A stretch of DNA of 64,000 bases, taken from Ophioderma brevispina. Lineage: Eukaryota; Echinodermata; Ophiuroidea; Amphilepidida; Ophiodermatidae. The stretch spans positions 1-64,000 of the forward strand of contig JAMKCH010058544.1 in the NCBI GenBank assembly GCA_023653785.1, given 5' to 3'. The first letter of the stretch is position 1, and every line of letters starts with the position of its first letter. A program made the translations under genes and the position numbers. The notes under the pieces were generated by a model. It was not told where the DNA came from. It made no database searches and was given only the letters and a program-made list of their open reading frames with translations. Of the stretch, positions 58,977 through 64,000 are shown piece by piece.

Positions 58977-61900
58977 GCTTACCTTCTCCGATGTTGATGT
59001 AACAAAGTGCATTTCTTAGGCAAATGCAGAACCTCCCATAAATATATATCCCACATAAATATAGTCATTTCGATCACCCCTGTTATGACGCCACCCCCCA
59101 AGTGGACGTATACACCCACAATCCTCTGCCCTCTTTTCGTCTTACCTCGACAAGATAAAACCATCTGCAGGGGGCGGGACGGGCAGGGAATCAACATCGG
59201 AGAAGGGAAGCAAGCATTCCTTACGAGTATTCGAACCACCCATGTCTTAATGATCCATACCGGAATTGCTACCTTCAATCCGAGTTGATTAACTAAAAAT
59301 TGCATTAACATCGCCAGATTATGAGCACAGGTACTAGGAGGCGTTGCAGGTGCAAAACGTCACACCTGGATTGAGTGAATCGAAGTGAGTATGAATATGA
59401 ATTGCAAGCAATCAGAAGTATCGTAAGAGCAGCGCCAAGGTTCACATGCCCATACAAATAGCATGAAACCAAAGCACACCACGTACTAAGAGAATAATTC
59501 GCTGAGCCACCTGAAAGAGTCAAAAATATTAAAAAAAAAAAAAAAAAAAATGGCAGATAAGCGACGTACCTAGAGGAGACGTAACACGGAAACCAGCACC
59601 CCTCGTGAACAACACACACGGGCATAATGAGAGGGTTTTTTTTTACTCCCAAGTGATGGAGGGTATACAGGCGTCAGGACGCAGCTAGGCCATTAGACCC
59701 AATCGCCACCCTATGGGGCCATGACGGGTCGAGAGGAAAGGGGGCCATCGCCGGTGCGCGGAGACTGAGGAGGTGCGAAAAGAGCCCAAATCCTCAGTCC
59801 CTAGGACGGCTACAGTACTCTGCGAGAACACCCGCACAGCGTAAAGGGACAGGCCGACATGAGTCATCAAACTGTTACCTAATGCAGCCAGCCCACATAT
59901 CCCACTCACTTGAGCACCAAGGGCAAGCGAGTGCGAGGCGCGGAAAAAGAGGGAATCTTGCGAGGCCCACATAAGCCCACTCCGATTCAACACCTCTCTT
60001 AGAACGAAGCCTCCCGGGGGGGAGTGTAAGCTTCAGGATAGACAGCAACCCCAAAGGTATCAAGATCTCCACCAGAAGGGGAAAAAGGCCAACAGACGAT
60101 TGGGACCATTCCGGGGGGGGGGGGAACATCCAATAGTCAGACTATGCCTATTCATCAGGAATGAAAAAGCATCAGAAAGGACTATCCGATGTCGCCCCGG
60201 AGGAGACCCCTCAAACGCCGATGATCAGTAAACGTTTGAAAAGGGTGCGTGACAAAGAATCTCAGGCAGAAAAAAGTCGGGGAGTACCACGATCAACAGA
60301 CCAGCGTTCCACCATTTATCCAAGGCTACCTAAACAAACTGGGATTGAGGAAGCAGGAGAGGAAGAGAATCGAACAGATTTCCGAAACTCTAAAGTCTAA
60401 GAATTAAGCCAAAAACAAAACGGACGAAATAATCGTCTAACATTCATCTAGGGTATCCATCGCCCACGATGGCGAGACGGGTCTAATCCGGATTACAGAC
60501 CATGGACAGCTGACGAGGGAGATTTTCGCCAGTGTCAAAGCGCCGCAAGGCCGACATTCACCCTGGGAGATGAAGGCAAAAAGGCATCGGACCAGCGCCA
60601 GTAAAAGCCCCCGCTTAAAATCGACATATAAGATGATAGCGGAAGAAGGGCCGACGTCGCCGGGTGGGATTCGCTGAAGCACGGGCGTGCGTTGCCAGCG
60701 GGGGAACCGCCACGGTAGACGCTGCCCCGGAGGGCAGCGTCGCCGTTAGCGGCCCTAGAGGACACAACCACCTTAGGTGACCGTGGACACCATAGCGGTG
60801 CTCTCCGTAATCGGTAGGGTACCGAAAACGGGGTTGACAACAAGCATAGTATCCAGCCGTTATGCATCCCGGGGGACACGGGCGACTGACACGAAACCGG
60901 GCGGGTGTGACCCTCTAACGGCGGTGAACCCGCTTACAGCAGCGGAGGGGAATCCTGTAACGGCGTGGGGACTATAGCGGTGGTATGGTGATCGGTGGGT
61001 ACCGAAAACGGCTAACCACGCGCACACAGATCTATCAGTTCAAACGCAACCCTGAGGGAGGGCGCGCTGACAAGACACTGCAGACCAAGCCGGGTAAACG
61101 GCGGGTGAACCTCCGCTTACAACAGCGGAGGAACTCCCGCTCATACCGGTCAAATTCCCTACACCGTCCAAGTTATACCGAAGGGACGAAAAACCCAAGG
61201 ATATACCCGGGTCCAACTCCTGAGCAATCCAGGTGCAATACCAGAGACCGATACGCACGGCCGACTCTTCGCCCCGGAGTAGGACGCGGGCCTTCAGAGG
61301 GGTGTGGGTCCGTGACGGGCGAACGGTCGAAACCAATCACGTACAGCCTCGCGGCCTCTCTCAGGAAACAAACCGGCTGAGGACGCACCAAAGCGGGGTT
61401 ACCCGAATACAAATTTACTAAGTTAGATAGAATTAATTGATATAAAAGATTTCCACAACAATCCCAAACTCCTGCATCAAGGCCACACATCGTGACATTA
61501 GGGAGTGCAAGAAAGCAAGTAAGGAGGAAAATAGGTAGTAACCCACTAAGGTACGCTCATATGTGATGAAGTAAATGATCTGCATAAATTATAAAATGTA
61601 AACCAACCGGACGCCTCTTGAATCGAAACCAAGGCGGGGTCGTCGGGCCATTTCCAATTACAATTTCACAAAACACTTGTATGTAAGTCCATATATACAC
61701 GTTAAAAATTAATCAAATATACCTAACACATATAAAGATAGTAGTGGGAAAATAAGACTATCGATATGAATGTGGCAGCAACGCCACGCCCTACGCTAGT
61801 CCGTCTATGGGGTGAAATTATGCGGGTTTGTATGTTGACACACCCGACGCAAAGTCCAAGGTATATAAAAGTCTTAAAATACGACTTCGCAAACGAAACA

Positions 61901-62210
61901 TGACAAGAACTACAGCCCAGGGACGTAATAAATGACATAACAGATGTACACAAGGTTCAGGACTACATAGTAGCTAAATCTGACCCAAAAATTCTGAAAA
62001 ATACGGGAGCTAAAAACTTAACGTTACCGCACTGGTCGAACCCCCAAGACGAAAAAGGAGAGGATTTTGGGTATGAAGTCACTTGGGAGGGTCGTCATAC
62101 AGGGTGATCGAAATGAACATATATTATGGGGAATATATATTTATGGGAGGTTCAGCATCTGCCTAAAGACAATGCAATTGGTTACATCAACATCGGCTTG
62201 AAGGTAAGCA
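58977..62210. mobile_element. 3.2-kb element with 130-bp terminal inverted repeats, unrecognised family
   Basis: Left end 58977-59106 (CTTACCTTCTCCGATGTTGA, CTCCCATAAATATATATCCC, TTTCGATCACCCCTG) matches the reverse complement of 62080-62210 (CTTACCTTC..GCCGATGTTGA, CTCCCATAAATATATATTCC, TTTCGATCACCCTG). The core 59640-61420 is clearly GC-richer than the window. It holds a direct 180-bp duplication and unfamiliar short open frames (60161-60400 +, 79 codons, Lys/Arg/Glu-rich; 60985-61380 +, 131 codons, Arg-rich). I recognise no transposase. It is either non-autonomous or of a kind I do not know. Confidence 0.7.
60791..61150. repeat. 180-bp direct repeat inside the 3.2-kb element
   Basis: CATAGCGGTG..ATCGGT.GGGTACCGAAAACGG occurs at 60791 and 60971, and CGG.GTGAACC.CGCTTACA with AGCAGCGGAGG at 60920 and 61100; the period is 180-181. 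The palindrome GACGCTGCCCCGGAGGGCAG lies just before (about 60719). Confidence 0.7.
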
Positions 62211-62216
62211 GATTCC

Positions 62217-62620
62217 TGTATGCGTCAATTCAGCGCATGCACCCTTGATGTGTTAAAATTTATTAACACGTGTGTTAACATTTAATTGCTTAACGTTCTG
62301 ATATATTATGTTTGATGGTATTGTTTGCTTTATTTATCTTATTAGATCACGGCCAATTTTCACAACGTAACATATAATCAACATTTAAAATATAAAGATT
62401 AAAAATTTTAAAACGTGAGCTGTTTTCAAGGGTGGACCCTGGACTCCCTGTTATTTTTATAATCAGATCACCAAATGCCTAATTATAAGAAAGTGTTTGC
62501 AGCAAACAGAGCGGTGAAATTTCTAACTTTAACACCGGAAATTAACACCGACAAGCTTGACACCGTTACACCGACCTTGGTGTTAAAATGCTTTAACACC
62601 CCAAATTTTGTTTGCAGTGT
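62217..62620. repeat. Repeat J, copy 2, right part
   Basis: TGTTAAAATTTATTAACACG leads in. CAGATCACCAAATGCCTAAT and AAGCTTGACACCG, TTGGTGTTAAAATGCTTTAA match the right end of copy 1 (57205-57350). Ends TTTGTTTGCAGTGT, the inverted partner of ACACTGCCAAAAAC. Confidence 0.65.
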
Positions 62621-62629
62621 CGAACAACC

Positions 62630-63310
62630 GGAACGCAGAAAGGGAGGAATGGAAAACAAAACACGTAAATCTAGAGTATTTATTTGAAGCGAAACCCATA
62701 GATGAATGGGACACCAACCCCGGGCAACAACCTTTTACAGCAACCCCCATATTGTGCTCAGCGAGTTTGTTTTACTATTATATTGTGTTATTTTTAGAAG
62801 GTGTAAATCTTGCATAATGTGGTTCATGCATTTATGTAGAGCACACCGAGCTATATTTACAAGTACGCAGCACACATGTACAGTAGCCAAACGCAACATA
62901 ATACAAGGAACCCCAGTTCAATGATAATCGAATTCAGACACAGTCGGGTCACCGGCCGGGTACGGAGTCTCATTAGTGACTCTCTACTTCGTCTATGCCA
63001 TGGCTGCATTTCGTCGGCTGAGCTGTGTTCGAAGTGTAAGAATATAATAAGGTTGAAAGAATTTGCTATTTACTTGGTTGATATCGGTATTGGAGATAGC
63101 TCTTGAACCATACCCCGTCTTTGTGTTATAGCTGGGGGTCTATTTTGCCATCGAGCTGTTAAAGGTTGGTGACCCGATCATCGAGCTGTTAAAGGTTGGT
63201 GACCCCATCATAATCACATGAAGCATATCACCAAAACATTAATTATATATTTTAAATCGGCCCAGTGCTAAGTGTATAATAATTTGGCCCATAGGATTAT
63301 GTGTGTTAAT
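62630..63310. other. Unassigned DNA with a 31-bp direct duplication
   Basis: CATCGAGCTGTTAAAGGTTG then GTGACCC.AT is repeated in tandem at 63150-63211. Nothing else recognised. Confidence 0.5.
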
Positions 63311-63316
63311 TAAAGG

Positions 63317-63372
63317 CGCTATCAGTGATTTGCTAAGTCTGAAAGTAAAAAAAAATCATCAAAAATCCGATT
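63317..63372. mobile_element. End of a TTAAAGG..CAGTGATTTGC MITE
   Basis: TTAAAGGCGCTATCAGTGAT then TTGCTAAG and AAAATCATCAAAAATCCG match the (inverted) end at 15500-15594. The opposite end may lie beyond the window or be lost where family L inserted. Confidence 0.45.
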
Positions 63373-63489
63373 TTTGCTTCTCTGTAACAAGTACAGGTGT
63401 CCTAACATAGCCTGCAAATGATAAGACTAGAAGAAACCTAATAAGGACAAAATCGGATATTGTAGTTATTACTGTCCGTACGGACACTT

Positions 63490-63869
63490 AGGCATAAAAA
63501 AATATGTTTGTTTGGCGTAACGGAGAAAAAATATCAGGGCCGGTCAGATTTTTTTTTAATTTTTTTTTTTTTAGATCTTCTCAATTTTTACTCTAAAATG
63601 AAAACAAGATGCTACTATTTAAATTTTTTTCAATGACATAGCAAAGATTTTTCATTTTACTTGTTGTAGTTGCTTTGTTGTCTTGTTTTGTTATTTTTTT
63701 CGTCTTTGTGTTGGTAAAAAAATATTTTTTTTTAATTGTGGATGAAAATAATGGGTCGGTCGACAGAATTTTTTTTTTTTATTTTGTGCTAATTGCATAA
63801 AAACTTTTGAGTCGGCAGGTTTTTTTAGGGTCGGTCGGGTTACGCCAAACAAACAATTTTTTTATGCCT
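63490..63869. mobile_element. MITE, family L (TTTGTTTGGCGTAAC ends)
   Basis: 380 bp. AGGCATAAAAAAATATGTTT then GTTTGGCGTAAC on the left is answered by GTTACGCCAAACAAAC then AATTTTTTTATGCCT on the right. GGGTCGGTCGG-type words and poly-T runs fill the interior. Confidence 0.85.
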
Positions 63870-64000
63870 TATTACCACACACTAATGAATGGAAATTCTT
63901 ATGTCGTTTTTTCCCTTTTCTGTCAATTCTTAAGTTGGAAAGGTAACTTATAAGAATTCCACAAACATAATATTCATGCAACTTTTATTATTTGACGACT

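Noticed and set aside
60161..61380. Retroelement gag/pol or other known gene in the GC-rich core
   Set aside because: No zinc knuckle, protease, RT or integrase motif visible in any frame; kept only as unassigned frames.

Overview
This is eukaryotic nuclear DNA, AT-rich and repeat-dominated. It contains one recognisable multi-exon host gene, no operons, and no CRISPR or bacterial/phage signatures. Reverse-transcriptase relics of a LINE, Crypton/KIAA1958-like tyrosine-recombinase relics, many terminal-inverted-repeat MITEs and frequent 'taggcctac' words fit a marine invertebrate deuterostome. An echinoderm is my best guess, but it is inference and not proven here.

The host gene is on the + strand at about 31.5-46.06 kb. 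A TATA box (31509-31516) precedes a strong-context ATG (31616). Four exons (31616-31800, 32757-32974, about 36387-36520, 45400-about 46056) encode an SAM-dependent methyltransferase of the Rv2258c-like type: an N-terminal winged-helix region followed by a Rossmann methyltransferase domain. Exons 1-2 are clean. Exon 3 and exon 4 carry at least five net frame breaks, although the conserved residues survive in alternating frames. The introns hold MITEs, a Crypton-like relic and tandem repeats.

Layout. 0-6 kb: diverged tandem units, two abutting MITEs and a noisy 21-22 bp minisatellite. 6-13 kb: two related repeat blocks in inverted orientation, a hAT MITE with a perfect 8-bp target duplication, and a 457-bp tandem duplication. 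13-17 kb: a C-rich minisatellite, a 140-190 bp satellite and a MITE. 17-31 kb: LINE endonuclease and RT relics (18.8, 27.1, 30.0 kb), a foldback at 21 kb, a 390-bp duplication at 24 kb, a long hairpin at 28.3 kb and a Crypton-like relic at 28.7-29.4 kb. 31-46 kb: the methyltransferase gene. 47.7-55.5 kb: tandem arrays and two 1.2-kb diverged copies of one composite repeat in opposite orientation. 56-64 kb: repeats rich in GTGTTAA/TAACACC words, one of which appears split by a 3.2-kb element with 130-bp terminal inverted repeats and an unrecognised GC-rich core. A MITE closes the window.

The arrays and exon 4 show many one-base length differences. The window may therefore be indel-prone long-read assembly, and frame-based conclusions should be read with that in mind.
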